A DNA stretch of 64,000 nucleotides from Candidatus Krumholzibacteriota bacterium (GCA_034520215.1 JAXHNR010000001.1:1168560-1232559), one strand, 5' to 3'. Positions 17,198 to 26,623 are shown, numbered from the stretch's first letter. The notes: a model not told the origin generated them from the sequence alone. Translations and numbers: made by a program.

Positions 17198-18169
17198 CTA
17201 ATAGCTTCTGCCCTTTCCGGAATCAGATATTTCCACAAGCTTTTCCGGATAGGGATTCAGAAAAACCTGTCTTTTCAGATATTCATTGTCGAACCTGATA
17301 ACGTACGATTTGAGAAGCTGAAGAATGGCGCTCAGCGGGATACGCTCGTCCCTGTACTGTTCCGCTGAATCGAGGAAAAACTTCTTCTCTTCGCCGGATA
17401 GATTGTCCGACACTCCCCCGAATATATGGTAGAGGGTGTTGATTATGGAGGTATACTTTGCCCTTTCGACGAAAATATCCCGCATCTTCTCCCGGTAGAG
17501 GCGGAATACTTCCTCCGCTGGAAAGTGTTCATAATTGGCCACGATTTTTCCGCACTCACGCATGGCCGTCTCATTATAGGCCATAAAGAGATACTTATGA
17601 GAACTGTGAAAATCAACCAGATCCTTCATCCTCACTCCATTACTGATCTTTCTGAATCTGGTATTGGCAAAGAGTTTTGTCAGGAAATGCTCACGTATAC
17701 TGAAATTCCTGAGCCTTCCCTCATCCTCGATCGCAGCTTCGGGAAAATAATCGGCAATGCTCCCGCCGAATAGCCCCTTACCTCTCTGTGCTCCGGTCGG
17801 TTTGTCCAGGTTCTGATATATTTTTACATCGTTTATACCGCAGGAGGGAGAACGGTTCTTCATCAGAAAGCCGTCCGCGCTTTCTACTCCATCCAGGAAG
17901 GTACTGACGAAATTCAGCATCTTATCGGTATAATCAGCTCCGCTTGCTGGCTGAACCATTCTTATCTCATCCCCCCTCCTTCCTATCCTGACCGGATCCC
18001 TGGGAGTACCCAGGTCTATCTCCTCCTCGGGGCAGACGGTGATATAATCGACATAATCACCGAGTCTTTCTACGAACCGGTCAGGTATTGTCTGGCCGTT
18101 ATATCTGCATTTTTTGAAACCGAGGCATTTACTCACTACCACTGAAGGCCTGGGAAAATCAGCAAACAT
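17198..18169 (-). CDS. DUF523-DUF1722 fusion protein (photolyase partner)
   Basis: About 323 residues. The N-terminal DUF523 domain belongs to the family of the 2-thiouracil desulfidase TudS, which holds a [4Fe-4S] cluster with three Cys. The matching cysteines here are in VVSKCLG (about 15), ITVCPEEE (about 46) and RSPSCGIND (about 110). The C-terminal DUF1722 domain (YbgA-like) carries LVDFHSSHKYLFMAYNE. E. coli ybgA adjoins the photolyase gene, and here too the gene follows a photolyase gene by 26 bases on the same strand. I start at the ATG at 18169, 6 bases after AGAGG; another ATG is at 18175. The native substrate is unknown. Confidence 0.9.
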   Translation of the reverse strand: MFADFPRPSVVVSKCLGFKKCRYNGQTIPDRFVERLGDYVDYITVCPEEEIDLGTPRDPVRIGRRGDEIRMVQPASGADYTDKMLNFVSTFLDGVESADGFLMKNRSPSCGINDVKIYQNLDKPTGAQRGKGLFGGSIADYFPEAAIEDEGRLRNFSIREHFLTKLFANTRFRKISNGVRMKDLVDFHSSHKYLFMAYNETAMRECGKIVANYEHFPAEEVFRLYREKMRDIFVERAKYTSIINTLYHIFGGVSDNLSGEEKKFFLDSAEQYRDERIPLSAILQLLKSYVIRFDNEYLKRQVFLNPYPEKLVEISDSGKGRSY

Positions 18170-18195
18170 TTCCATCCTCTTTTCTCAAATTAACG

Positions 18196-19536
18196 TTAAT
18201 CGCCGAATCTTCTTATATATTCTTCCACATCAAATTTTCTTCTGCAGCCCTCGTAACTCATATAGCGCACCTTGCCGAATATTTTCCTCTCTTTCCACGC
18301 TCGGTCGTGAACCCCTCCTATAGCCCACGCAACACCTGCATACCCGTTCGGGTCTCTTCCATCAAGCTCATACCTGTTATTGAGATAAATAGCAATATCA
18401 AAAGCCTCTTCCGGCTCAGCGGTCCATTCAAGGATCTTCTTGGCCCAGTACATCCTCATATAACCGTGCATCTTTCCCCTCGTTAACATCTCTCTCTGCG
18501 CGGCGTTCCAGAGATTATCATCGGTTTGCCCATTCTCAAACTGCTCCTTGGAATAGATATATTCCCTGCGGTCACTTCTGTGACTGCTTAAAGATTCTGC
18601 GGCCCACTCCGGGAAACACTCAACAGAATCGTAATTGTTATCATACAGGCAGAAATTATCGGATAGCTCTCTTCGTACGATCAGCTGTTCGAAGTAACTC
18701 TCCTTAGCTTCTTTCGATATTGGAGCCTCCCTTATCCTGAGTGCAATCCTCTGAGCGGATATCTGACCAAAATGAAGATAGGGCGACATATTGGAAACGG
18801 CATTCAGAATAGGATTGTTGCTTTCCTTGGAATATCTTTCAATTCTGTTACTTATAAAATCGCCTAGAACCTTTTCCGCCTCCTCAGAACCTGGCCGAAT
18901 CCACTGGACCACTGATACGGACCTATCAACATCAAGAGATTCATAGAGTTCATCCCATTCAATCACGGGCATTTTTATTTTCGATCGTTTTCGGACTTTC
19001 GGAAACTCTGTAAAGAACTCCTCCAGTTTTCTTTTGATCCTCGGCCTTATGGTATATGCAGCGTACTCCCTCTTATCTGAAGCCACATAAGCCGGCACTA
19101 TGTTATGACTATCCACTTCGTGAAAAGCAGTCTTAATCCGGCGTTTTACCTGTTCTTTCCACTCTCTCTTGATCTTGAGCGGGTCAAAATCGGTGACTAA
19201 CACACCACAACCCCGCTCAGCAATAAATTTTGGTATATTCTCTTCCGGTTTACCGCTGATAGCATAAAGGGGTATATTCTTCTTTTTAAGCTCGGCCTGG
19301 ACCTTCTTTAATCCCTCCAGCATGAAAGTATAATGACGTATGGTCGCGCCGCCGAAGTCGGGAACAAGATTGAAAAATACTATAAGCGGGTTCGAACCCG
19401 CAAGGGATTGAGCATACAGAAGGGCCCAGTTATCCCTTACTCGCTGGTCCCTGCTCATCCAGTATATAACGGCTCCGCCGCTTACCGGGATATCGTTTAA
19501 TTTGTTTATGCGCTTTTTATTAATTCTCAAACTCAT
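18196..19536 (-). CDS. phr: Class II CPD photolyase
   Basis: Light-driven repair of cyclobutane pyrimidine dimers using FAD. Class II features are the N-terminal VIYWMSRDQRVRDNWALLYA and the C-terminal FAD-domain block DGRDPNGYAGVAWAIGGVHD followed by KIFGKVRYMSYEGCRRKFD. The 446-residue length is normal for the class. The ATG at 19536 is preceded by AGAGGAAT. It is the first gene of a two-gene unit with the DUF523-DUF1722 protein. It implies exposure to sunlight at least some of the time. Confidence 0.95.
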   Translation of the reverse strand: MSLRINKKRINKLNDIPVSGGAVIYWMSRDQRVRDNWALLYAQSLAGSNPLIVFFNLVPDFGGATIRHYTFMLEGLKKVQAELKKKNIPLYAISGKPEENIPKFIAERGCGVLVTDFDPLKIKREWKEQVKRRIKTAFHEVDSHNIVPAYVASDKREYAAYTIRPRIKRKLEEFFTEFPKVRKRSKIKMPVIEWDELYESLDVDRSVSVVQWIRPGSEEAEKVLGDFISNRIERYSKESNNPILNAVSNMSPYLHFGQISAQRIALRIREAPISKEAKESYFEQLIVRRELSDNFCLYDNNYDSVECFPEWAAESLSSHRSDRREYIYSKEQFENGQTDDNLWNAAQREMLTRGKMHGYMRMYWAKKILEWTAEPEEAFDIAIYLNNRYELDGRDPNGYAGVAWAIGGVHDRAWKERKIFGKVRYMSYEGCRRKFDVEEYIRRFGD

Positions 19537-19831
19537 ATTCCTCTTTCCGCTGTGCTTTGCCGCTATCTCAATGAAAATATAACGCCTATTCTATAGTCGC
19601 CTGCATATTCACATTCTCATAGAGCCGATCCTCTCAACAGTTCTTCGGCCCGGCAGAAGAGGAAGTCTTTGTCGAATATATTCCGAACCTGCCTCATTCT
19701 CTTATCAACGACATTCTTTTAAACGATATTTCTGTTATCCTCCAATGGATTATTCTACAGATCCTCGCCTCTTTCAAGAAATTATTTATACAGAGTTTTT
19801 CAAGTTTTAAATTAATCGAGTATTTTATTGA
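19537..19831. other. Intergenic stretch, nothing recognised
   Basis: The bases upstream of the photolyase gene and of the orphan sorting tail hold no recognisable coding sequence. Decayed coding sequence is possible, since the tail that follows has no start. Confidence 0.4.
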
Positions 19832-20239
19832 TCTCTGAAAGTAAACAACTTCGATCCATACGGAATAGCTCCCGAATCGGCAGATTTCACTCTAGACGCC
19901 TGGGGTCTTCGGGTTACTCAGGATGAAGTCACAGATATTTCAGATAAAGAGGTTGCTCCCCATAAATACCATGTTTACCAGAGCTACCCGAATCCGTTCA
20001 ATCCGGTTTGCACTATACGCTACGAAATGCCGGTATCGGGAAGGATGAGTATAAGAATATACGACGTGGAGGGAAGACTGATTAGAAATCTCGCCGATAA
20101 ATTCCGCAAGCCCGGCGTATACAGCGAAGTCTGGAACGGAAAGTCAGATAATGGCCGTGGTGTAGCTTCCGGAGTATACTTCTATCAGTTCAAGGTGAAC
20201 GATTTTAAGAAAACCGGAAAGATGATCCTGATGAGATGA
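19832..20239 (+). pseudogene. Orphan C-terminal fragment of a secreted protein with FlgD/T9SS-like sorting tail
   Basis: An open frame of 135 codons begins straight after an in-frame TGA and has no ATG, GTG or TTG start with a ribosome site before the tail. It encodes a linker (DPYGIAPESADFTLDAWGLR) and then a typical C-terminal sorting domain: YQSYPNPFNPVCTIRYEMP, IRIYDVEGRLIRNL, WNGKSDNGRGVASGVYFYQF and a final KTGKMILMR. Such tails close large secreted or cell-surface proteins in FCB-group bacteria. The N-terminal effector part is missing, so this is read as the 3' remnant of a larger gene. A terminator follows. Confidence 0.75.
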
Positions 20240-20272
20240 TCGTATAACGAGGATCTTTATTACATTTTCAAA

Positions 20273-20316
20273 CCCGGTTGCAGGTATCTTCAGGTGCCAG
20301 CAACCGGGCTTTTATT
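20273..20316 (+). terminator. Intrinsic terminator
   Basis: CCCGGTTGC (20273-20281) pairs with GCAACCGGG (20300-20308) and is followed by CTTTTATTATAT. It would end transcription from the orphan sorting-tail gene. Confidence 0.7.
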
Positions 20317-20353
20317 ATATTTGGTTAGAAGCAATTGCTAATATATTGCAAAT

Positions 20354-21304
20354 TCAGACGTGATTACGCAGCATTAACTCAACCGGGTGCGGATTGAGGT
20401 AGTGCTGCCGGGATAGATAGGGCTCCCTGTATTTTTTAGTGTAATGTTTTATTAATGTAACCGGAACGATCAGCGGTATGAGCCGATTGTGGTATTTCTC
20501 AATCACATCGAGCAATTCCTGTTTTTCCTCAGAGGACAGTTGATTTTTAAAATAGCCCATTATGTGCTGCAAGACATTGGTATTCTTTTTGACCGTTGCA
20601 TTGAGTTTAAGGCCTTCCATCAAATTGATAAAATACTCGTCGAGTAGTTCCTTTTTTTCTTTGGCATGCGGGTCTGCGACGAGTTTACCCATAGCACGGA
20701 GATTGGACTCGCTGTGCGCCATAATGAGATATTTGTGGTCAGTGTGAAAATCAACCAATCCTTTACGTGTCGAGCCATTGGCAAGAAATTGCAGCCAGCG
20801 AAAATAGACGAAAACGCGTTCAATGAAGTTTTCCCGCAACCCCGCATCGTTAAGGCGTCCTTCATCTTCTACCGGCAGATAGGGAAACCGTTCCATCAAA
20901 CGTGAGGCAAACATACCCTTACCTTTGCTCAACGGCATGCCGGCTTCACTATAAATTTTAATATCGCGCATGCCGGAACTCGGCGATTTAGTTTTGAAAA
21001 CAAAGCCGCAAATCTCTTCCTTTTCCAGAAGATCGAGGCGTTTCTCCGCCCACGTTATCATACGTTCGGTGTGGTCAATTTTGGTTTTACCTGTCATCAG
21101 CCGCAAACCGTTATCGGTTTGCACCAGATGCATCGATTCACGCGGTATCGGTAGACCAGACTCTACTTCAGGGCAGATCGGCACCCATTCCACAAACGGC
21201 CCGACCACATTGACAAGATAACGATCCAGTTTATGGCCACCATCGTACCGGACTTTCTCACCAAGAAGACATGTGCTGATTCCAAGTTTTATTTTATCTG
21301 CCAT
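20354..21304 (-). CDS. DUF523-DUF1722 fusion protein, second paralog (one Cys replaced)
   Basis: 316 residues with the same two domains as the protein at 17.2 kb, but clearly divergent. The DUF523 part keeps the Cys in GISTCLLGEKVRYDG (12) and VPICPEVESG (44), while the third expected Cys is Ser110 in KTKSPSSGMRDIKIY; a Cys at 99 (EEICGFVF) lies nearby. The DUF1722 part has LVDFHTDHKYLIMAHSES and ends YLNPHPVELML. No photolyase adjoins this copy. Whether it still binds an Fe-S cluster is open. Confidence 0.88.
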   Translation of the reverse strand: MADKIKLGISTCLLGEKVRYDGGHKLDRYLVNVVGPFVEWVPICPEVESGLPIPRESMHLVQTDNGLRLMTGKTKIDHTERMITWAEKRLDLLEKEEICGFVFKTKSPSSGMRDIKIYSEAGMPLSKGKGMFASRLMERFPYLPVEDEGRLNDAGLRENFIERVFVYFRWLQFLANGSTRKGLVDFHTDHKYLIMAHSESNLRAMGKLVADPHAKEKKELLDEYFINLMEGLKLNATVKKNTNVLQHIMGYFKNQLSSEEKQELLDVIEKYHNRLIPLIVPVTLIKHYTKKYREPYLSRQHYLNPHPVELMLRNHV

Positions 21305-21563
21305 TTTCCGGTTCCAAATCTGGTGTTGTCTGGAATATTTATCCTCCCCATTCGGGTTTAGAGTCTAATTATTCAGCAAGAGATTTTCAAGCAGAAAACA
21401 AAAAGAAAATCTTCTGTGATTAAAATTGGAAAAGAGTTTCGTAATAAGATTTACATTATTCGGATTGAAGATCTCTGACCCTATGGTAATTGATTAAACT
21501 ATGCGTACACATCGGTTGATAATCTTTCAATACCCGGATTCAGGATGACATATCATTACGGAC
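21305..21563. other. Intergenic region upstream of the foreign-looking block
   Basis: No gene found. An AT-rich inverted repeat AGATTTTC/GAAAATCT lies near 21380-21415 with no T-run. A promoter for the ferritin-like gene begins at the right end. Confidence 0.4.
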
Positions 21564-21592
21564 TTGACCTAATTTGTCATTACCTTTAGTAT
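21564..21592 (+). promoter_or_regulatory. Sigma-70-type promoter
   Basis: TTGACC and TAGTAT are separated by 17 bases, 37 bases upstream of the truncated ferritin-like gene, which itself has AAGGAGG 6 bases before its ATG. It may now also drive the oxidoreductase and Suf genes behind it. Confidence 0.55.
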
Positions 21593-21628
21593 ATCAAGTA
21601 TCTTCAGGGATTAAAAAGGAGGAAACTA

Positions 21629-21811
21629 ATGCCAGAATTCGGCCATCCTTTTTCCGGTCTTGCTAATGATCAGAAACTCACAGGCGCAGAGCTGATAAGA
21701 GCGATACGTTTCATGATTTCAGCTGAATATGAAGCCATTCAACTCTATATGCAGCTTGCCGAATCGACCGATAATAAACTCGCTAGAGAAGTACTGAAGG
21801 ATATCGCCTGA
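21629..21811 (+). pseudogene. Truncated ferritin-like protein (N-terminal 60 residues)
   Basis: Encodes the start of a ferritin/rubrerythrin-like protein: PEFGHPFSGLANDQKL, AIRFMISAEYEAIQLYMQLA, STDNKLAREVLKDIA, then a TGA. Related proteins continue with a second metal-binding helix (typically DEERVHAGEF...), so half of the diiron site is missing. The short helix resembles members of the encapsulin-cargo ferritin group. The promoter and ribosome site are intact, so the break is at the 3' side, exactly where codon use changes to that of the following genes. I read it as a gene cut by insertion of the next block. Confidence 0.65.
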
Positions 21812-21838
21812 TACATACTCTTTGGAGGATAAATCATA

Positions 21839-23572
21839 ATGGTTTCTAAGAAACAGGATATTTCAATTGTAATTACCGGTGAAGCGGGACAGGGAATTCA
21901 AACCGTGGAACGATTACTGGTAACCCTCTTGCATCACGCAGGATATTATGTGTTTTCAACAAAAGAATACATGTCACGAGTTCGTGGGGGCAGTAATTCC
22001 ACCGAGATACGAGTTTCAACACTACCAGTGGCCGCTTACGTCGATCGCATTGATATCCTCGTTGTCTTAGATAACAAAGCATTTGACCATATCTCATATC
22101 GAATGACCGATGATACTATTATCATAGGGGATAAAACGCAGGTAAAAACAATTTCTCATCCTCATGTCTTTAGTTTTGATTTTCTTAATGCTGCAAAAGA
22201 AATAGGAAATAAAGTGTTCGCAAATACGATTGCAGTAGGCCTTCTTGCTTCTCTTTTTCATATTTCCAAAGATCTTATTCATGATCATATTACTTCCTTT
22301 TTTAAAGAAAAATCAAAACAGATTATCTCTGGAAACAAATCCGCAATAGAAAAGGGAATCGCATTTGCTCAAACCCTTTCAGAATCATCTTCAATCTCTG
22401 AAAAAATAAATAAAAAACACAAGAAAAAGAATGATGATAGCTCAGCACTCCTTCTTAATGGAACCCAAGCAATTGGTCTTGGTGCTCTCGCTGGAGGTTG
22501 TAATTTTATCTCATCATATCCAATGTCACCTTCAACAGGAGTGTTAACCTTTCTTTCTTCTGTAGGGGATAAAGCAAACGTTTTTGTTGAACAAGCTGAG
22601 GATGAGATCGCGGCAGTCAATATGGCTCTCGGCGCTTGGTTTGCCGGCGGACGAGCACTTGTATCAACTTCTGGGGGCGGCTTCGCATTGATGGCGGAAG
22701 GTCTCAGTCTCGCGGCAATGACTGAGACTCCTCTCGTGATTCATCTTGCACAACGACCCGGTCCAGCTACCGGTCTTCCAACCCGAACCGAGCAAGGTGA
22801 TCTGCATTTAGCGTTATATTCCGGTCACGGTGAATTTCCTCGAGTGATTTTTGCACCTGGTTCACTGCAAGACGGATTCATGACCACAAAAAAAGCGTTT
22901 GATATTGCAGACGCCTTTCAAATTCCAGCTATCATTCTCAGCGATCAATATTTTGTAGATTCAAAGTATCAAACCTCTGCATTCAAAGATCTTGACAAAA
23001 AACCAAATCATCATATTGTGAAAACCTCTACAGATTACCTCCGGTACGATGATAATGAGTCAGGGGTTTCACCCCGTGGTATACCAGGATATGGATCTGG
23101 TTTTATTCACGTGGATAGTGATGAACATGACACTGATGGCAGGATCACTGAATGCGCTGAAGTCAGAAAACAGATGGTTGAAAAACGATTACGGAAAATA
23201 CACGCGCTGAGGCAACAGAGTATTGAACCAACTCTCTTTGGCTCCAGTGAGTATAACATTTTACTGATTGGATGGGGGTCAACATTGCAGGTAATTGAAG
23301 AATCGCGAAACCTGATTGCTGATAACCGCGTCTCATTTCTGCATTTCTCCCAGGTGTTTCCACTTCATCCCAAAACGAAATCATATTTAGAGAACGCAAA
23401 AACCATCATTACCATTGAAAATAACGCAACTGCTCAATTCAGTGATCTCCTTGAAAAGGAAACCGGGGTATCGGTGGACGCTCATATTCTGCAGTACACT
23501 GGTCATCCCTTTTCTGTAGAAACCTTAGTTGATAGAATTCCAGAAACCATTGAAGCTGCGGAGGGAAACTGA
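21839..23572 (+). CDS. korA: 2-oxoacid:ferredoxin oxidoreductase, fused gamma-alpha subunit
   Basis: Oxidative decarboxylation of a 2-oxoacid to its acyl-CoA with electrons to ferredoxin. The N-terminal gamma domain (about 1-180) starts [20 protein letters not shown] with [18 protein letters not shown]. The alpha domain (about 200-570) has [34 protein letters not shown] and the downstream [17 protein letters not shown]. Substrate (pyruvate, 2-oxoglutarate or another) cannot be fixed from sequence alone. Its stop overlaps the korB start by one base. Codon use differs from neighbours: more CGN arginine and ATT/ATC isoleucine, fewer AGA and ATA. No ferredoxin-like delta subunit is present. Confidence 0.9.
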   Translation: MVSKKQDISIVITGEAGQGIQTVERLLVTLLHHAGYYVFSTKEYMSRVRGGSNSTEIRVSTLPVAAYVDRIDILVVLDNKAFDHISYRMTDDTIIIGDKTQVKTISHPHVFSFDFLNAAKEIGNKVFANTIAVGLLASLFHISKDLIHDHITSFFKEKSKQIISGNKSAIEKGIAFAQTLSESSSISEKINKKHKKKNDDSSALLLNGTQAIGLGALAGGCNFISSYPMSPSTGVLTFLSSVGDKANVFVEQAEDEIAAVNMALGAWFAGGRALVSTSGGGFALMAEGLSLAAMTETPLVIHLAQRPGPATGLPTRTEQGDLHLALYSGHGEFPRVIFAPGSLQDGFMTTKKAFDIADAFQIPAIILSDQYFVDSKYQTSAFKDLDKKPNHHIVKTSTDYLRYDDNESGVSPRGIPGYGSGFIHVDSDEHDTDGRITECAEVRKQMVEKRLRKIHALRQQSIEPTLFGSSEYNILLIGWGSTLQVIEESRNLIADNRVSFLHFSQVFPLHPKTKSYLENAKTIITIENNATAQFSDLLEKETGVSVDAHILQYTGHPFSVETLVDRIPETIEAAEGN

Positions 23573-24432
23573 TGAGCTCACCTTTTGATCTTAAAAAGGA
23601 TATTGACATTGCCTGGTGTCCGGGTTGTGGAAACTTCAGCATCCTTCGTATTATAAAAAAAGTATTAGAATCTTTAGCGATTGATCCTCAAGAATTAGTT
23701 ATGGTTTCTGGGATTGGGCAAGCAGCAAAAATTCCACAATATTTCAAAACGCACTATTTTAACGGATTACATGGAAGAGCATTACCTCCTGCGACTGCCA
23801 TCAAAGCGGTGAACCCTTCGTTGACTGTGATTGCAGAAGGCGGTGATGGAGACATGTATGGCGAAGGAGGAAATCATTTCATCCATACTATCCGCCGGAA
23901 TCCGGATATCACTCATCTTGTGCACAATAATATGGTGTATGGCCTGACAAAAGGACAAGCTTCACCAACAAGTCAAAAAGGTTTCACTACACCTATTCAA
24001 ATTCATGGAGTTATCTTAGAACCATTAAATCCACTCGCGGTTGCCCTTTCATTAAATGCATCATTTGTTGCTCGTGCATACGCAAAGGATCATGATCAAA
24101 CCGCTGATATTCTATCTCAAGCAATCAAACACCCAGGATATGCACTGGTTGATATCTTTCAACCATGTGTTTCTTTTAACAAAGTCAACACTTATGAATG
24201 GTTCAAGAAACACACAAAATATCTTTCAGACCATGATACTTCAGATAGAGAACAAGCATTTCATCTCGCATTGCAAGCCGACCCCTTACTATTAGGTGTG
24301 TTTTATCAGCATGAGAAAAATGAATCTTTTGAACGTTCTCATCCCATTTATAGACATGATTCAACACCACTTCTCAAACGGGCGTATCAACCTGAAATCA
24401 TCAAAGAAATCATCGAATCATACTATTTATAA
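23572..24432 (+). CDS. korB: 2-oxoacid:ferredoxin oxidoreductase beta subunit (TPP-binding)
   Basis: 286-residue catalytic subunit that binds thiamine diphosphate and a [4Fe-4S] cluster. The cluster motif is WCPGCGNF, and the TPP/magnesium motif is [20 protein letters not shown] with [16 protein letters not shown] following. Two further conserved features are [18 protein letters not shown] and a Cys in [10 protein letters not shown]. It is translationally coupled to the alpha-gamma gene and shares its codon bias. It is a two-gene KorAB-type enzyme such as is common in archaea and anaerobic bacteria. Confidence 0.92.
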   Translation: MSSPFDLKKDIDIAWCPGCGNFSILRIIKKVLESLAIDPQELVMVSGIGQAAKIPQYFKTHYFNGLHGRALPPATAIKAVNPSLTVIAEGGDGDMYGEGGNHFIHTIRRNPDITHLVHNNMVYGLTKGQASPTSQKGFTTPIQIHGVILEPLNPLAVALSLNASFVARAYAKDHDQTADILSQAIKHPGYALVDIFQPCVSFNKVNTYEWFKKHTKYLSDHDTSDREQAFHLALQADPLLLGVFYQHEKNESFERSHPIYRHDSTPLLKRAYQPEIIKEIIESYYL

Positions 24433-24453
24433 AGGAAGAAGGAACACAAATAT

Positions 24454-25212
24454 ATGGGAATGCTTGAAGTAATAAACTTGAATTTAAAGATCAATGGAAA
24501 ACAGATTTTACGTGATGTGAACCTGGATGTGTGGAGAGGTCATATTCACGCATTAGTCGGCACCAATGGTGCAGGCAAATCAACGCTTGCTTCCGCGATT
24601 ATGGGTCTTGAAGGATATCGAAATGTCACGGGTGAGATCTATTTCAATGAGGAACATATCAACGACTTATCTATTGATAAGCGTGCTCGTCTTGGTATCA
24701 CGTTTGGCTGGCAGGAACCCGCACGATTCGAAGGAATTAGTGTATCTGATTTCGTTGGAGCGGGAATTTCAAATGATAAAGAAGATGATAAAGAAAAAAT
24801 GATTAATGATGCGTTGCAAAAAGTTGGATTGGAACCAGCTGAGTATCTTGCCAGAGCAGTAGATGAAACGTTAAGCGGCGGTGAACGTAAAAAGATTGAA
24901 CTCGCCTCAATTATTGCGATGAACCCGCCTTTTATTATGCTTGATGAACCTGATTCAGGAATTGATGTGGCCACGCTTGAACGAATGGCTGATGCAATTA
25001 ATATTCTAAAAAAACAAGGCACAACAGTATTGTTAATAACTCATAGTCTCGCGGTCATGAGGCAAGCTGATCATGCGTTTTTAATGTGTGACGGCCGAAT
25101 CATTGAAAAAAACACTGCGGACAAAATCATCCCTTATTTTGAAAATAATTGTATCCCTTGTGACCATAAAAATGAACCTGATGACGATAGTATTCGGGAG
25201 CGGATAATATGA
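24454..25212 (+). CDS. sufC: Fe-S cluster assembly ATPase SufC
   Basis: ABC-type ATPase of the SUF scaffold complex. Walker A is GTNGAGKST, the signature is LSGGERKK and Walker B is FIMLDEPDSGID. The Cys-containing tail (ENNCIPCDHKNEPDDD) is unusual compared with E. coli SufC. It begins 21 bases after korB and overlaps sufB by 4 bases (ATGA), so the four genes look like one operon. The pairing of SufC with a single short SufB, with no SufD, SufS or SufU, corresponds to the minimal SmsCB type known mainly from archaea and anaerobes. Confidence 0.92.
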   Translation: MGMLEVINLNLKINGKQILRDVNLDVWRGHIHALVGTNGAGKSTLASAIMGLEGYRNVTGEIYFNEEHINDLSIDKRARLGITFGWQEPARFEGISVSDFVGAGISNDKEDDKEKMINDALQKVGLEPAEYLARAVDETLSGGERKKIELASIIAMNPPFIMLDEPDSGIDVATLERMADAINILKKQGTTVLLITHSLAVMRQADHAFLMCDGRIIEKNTADKIIPYFENNCIPCDHKNEPDDDSIRERII

Positions 25213-26147
25213 GTTCAAAAGAGAATCTTGCCTCTGAAATCACCGGAAGTGCCGGTATTGAAAGTGATATATTCAAACAAAAGGATATCGCTCATTTATT
25301 AATTCATCATGATAAAGTCGTTGGTATGCACGCAGTGGATGGACTGCAGATAGAAACAAAAAAAATAGAAAATGGAGTGAAAATAGATTTACGGGTAAAA
25401 GCCGGCATAAAGATAAAAGAACCCGTGCAGATGTGTTTTGGCATGATGCCGAAAAAAGGAATACAACGGATTGTAATGAATGCGGTCATTGAAAAAGATG
25501 CATCGATCAATGTGCTTGCTCATTGTACTTTTCCGAATGCCGTTGATGTTAAACATATCATGGATGCTGAAATAACCCTTAAAAAGAATGCCACCTACAA
25601 ATATAATGAACGACACATTCATAGCAATCAAGGTGGTATTCAAGTTATTCCTAAAGCAAAAATTCATGTTGGAAATAATGCCCGGTATATAACAGATTTT
25701 GAACTATTGAAGGGCCGCGTTGGTCTGATCGACATTGATTATGAAACTGATTGCGCGGCGGAAGGCAAATTCGAGATGAATATGCGGGTGAATGCTACCC
25801 ATGATGATGTGGTTAAGATCAGAGAAGCAGGCCATTTGAATGGTGAACACTCACATGGTGTACTTCTTTCTCGTGTCGCAGTTCGTGATAAGGCACAAGC
25901 AGAAGTGTATAGTGAACTCACCGCATCAGCTCCGTTTGCGCGAGGACATGTTGATTGTAAGGAGATCGTTCAGGATGACGGGATTGTCAGCGCGATACCG
26001 ATTGTGAAAGTAAATCATCCCAAAGCTCATATCACTCATGAAGCATCACTTGGCAGTGTAGATTCAAAACAGTTACAAACCCTTATGGCGCGTGGCCTTA
26101 CAGAAGATAGAGCAACAGATATGATCATTCAGGGATTATTACGATGA
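25209..26147 (+). CDS. sufB: Minimal SufB/SufD-type Fe-S scaffold protein
   Basis: 312 residues, shorter than SufB of the full SUF system (well above 400) and close to the archaeal scaffold. It carries the right-handed beta-helix core with KAKIHVGNNARYITDFELL, the conserved block EAGHLNGEHSHGVLLSRVAV, and the C-terminal helix KVNHPKAHITHEASLGSVDS followed by TLMARGLTEDRATDMIIQG. It likely forms a SufB2C2 complex with the preceding ATPase and would serve ferredoxin-dependent enzymes such as KorAB. Codon use matches korAB. Confidence 0.9.
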   Translation: MSSKENLASEITGSAGIESDIFKQKDIAHLLIHHDKVVGMHAVDGLQIETKKIENGVKIDLRVKAGIKIKEPVQMCFGMMPKKGIQRIVMNAVIEKDASINVLAHCTFPNAVDVKHIMDAEITLKKNATYKYNERHIHSNQGGIQVIPKAKIHVGNNARYITDFELLKGRVGLIDIDYETDCAAEGKFEMNMRVNATHDDVVKIREAGHLNGEHSHGVLLSRVAVRDKAQAEVYSELTASAPFARGHVDCKEIVQDDGIVSAIPIVKVNHPKAHITHEASLGSVDSKQLQTLMARGLTEDRATDMIIQGLLR

Positions 26148-26287
26148 GAAATAAAGAGAGTGGTGTGAAACAGGACAATACGATCCGGCCTGAACTTTCA
26201 GAAAAACAAAGGAAAGATGAGCATGAAAGGCCCGGCCGGAAACCGATTGAACAGATAGTGCATTACAATCAATACCCAAAGAGATGA
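26144..26287 (+). CDS. Small hypothetical protein coupled to sufB
   Basis: A 47-residue open frame whose ATG overlaps the sufB stop (ATGA). It is charged and hydrophilic (KESGVKQDNTIRPELSEKQ, then HERPGRKPIEQIVHYNQYPK). The overlap suggests translation with sufB, but I know no homolog and it could be a chance frame or a remnant. Confidence 0.4.
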   Translation: MRNKESGVKQDNTIRPELSEKQRKDEHERPGRKPIEQIVHYNQYPKR

Positions 26288-26623
26288 ATAAGAGGTTTGG
26301 CGAAATATATTCATGCAGACCTTGGAGTGAAAACCTTCAATAAACAACCAAAGCTAACGGTTAGAATAACCGGCCGGAAACCGGGTGCGGCGGGATTGCC
26401 AGCCCGGGTCGGCCTGGTTACTAAGAGTTTTCATCCAAATCAGGATAGAGTTTTTTTATACAATCAGGACACAATGCGTGGCTGAAGTCCGCTTCAATGT
26501 TCTTAATTCAATAACAATTCTCCAACCTCGTCACAACACCGCGAAGCTTTTACACATTCGGTTGCCGATCAGACTCAAATACAAGCTGTAGCCTTTATCC
26601 GGCTTGTTCTGTGGAGCTTTTTT
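26288..26623. other. Intergenic region with a short direct repeat
   Basis: No gene I can support. The 12-mer GGCCGGAAACCG occurs at 26234-26245 and again at 26372-26383. A 62-codon open frame at 26297-26485 has no usable start and no recognisable domain. Confidence 0.4.

Noticed and set aside
26297-26485. 62-codon plus-strand open frame after the suf genes
   Set aside because: It starts with TTG placed too close to any ribosome site and matches nothing recognised.
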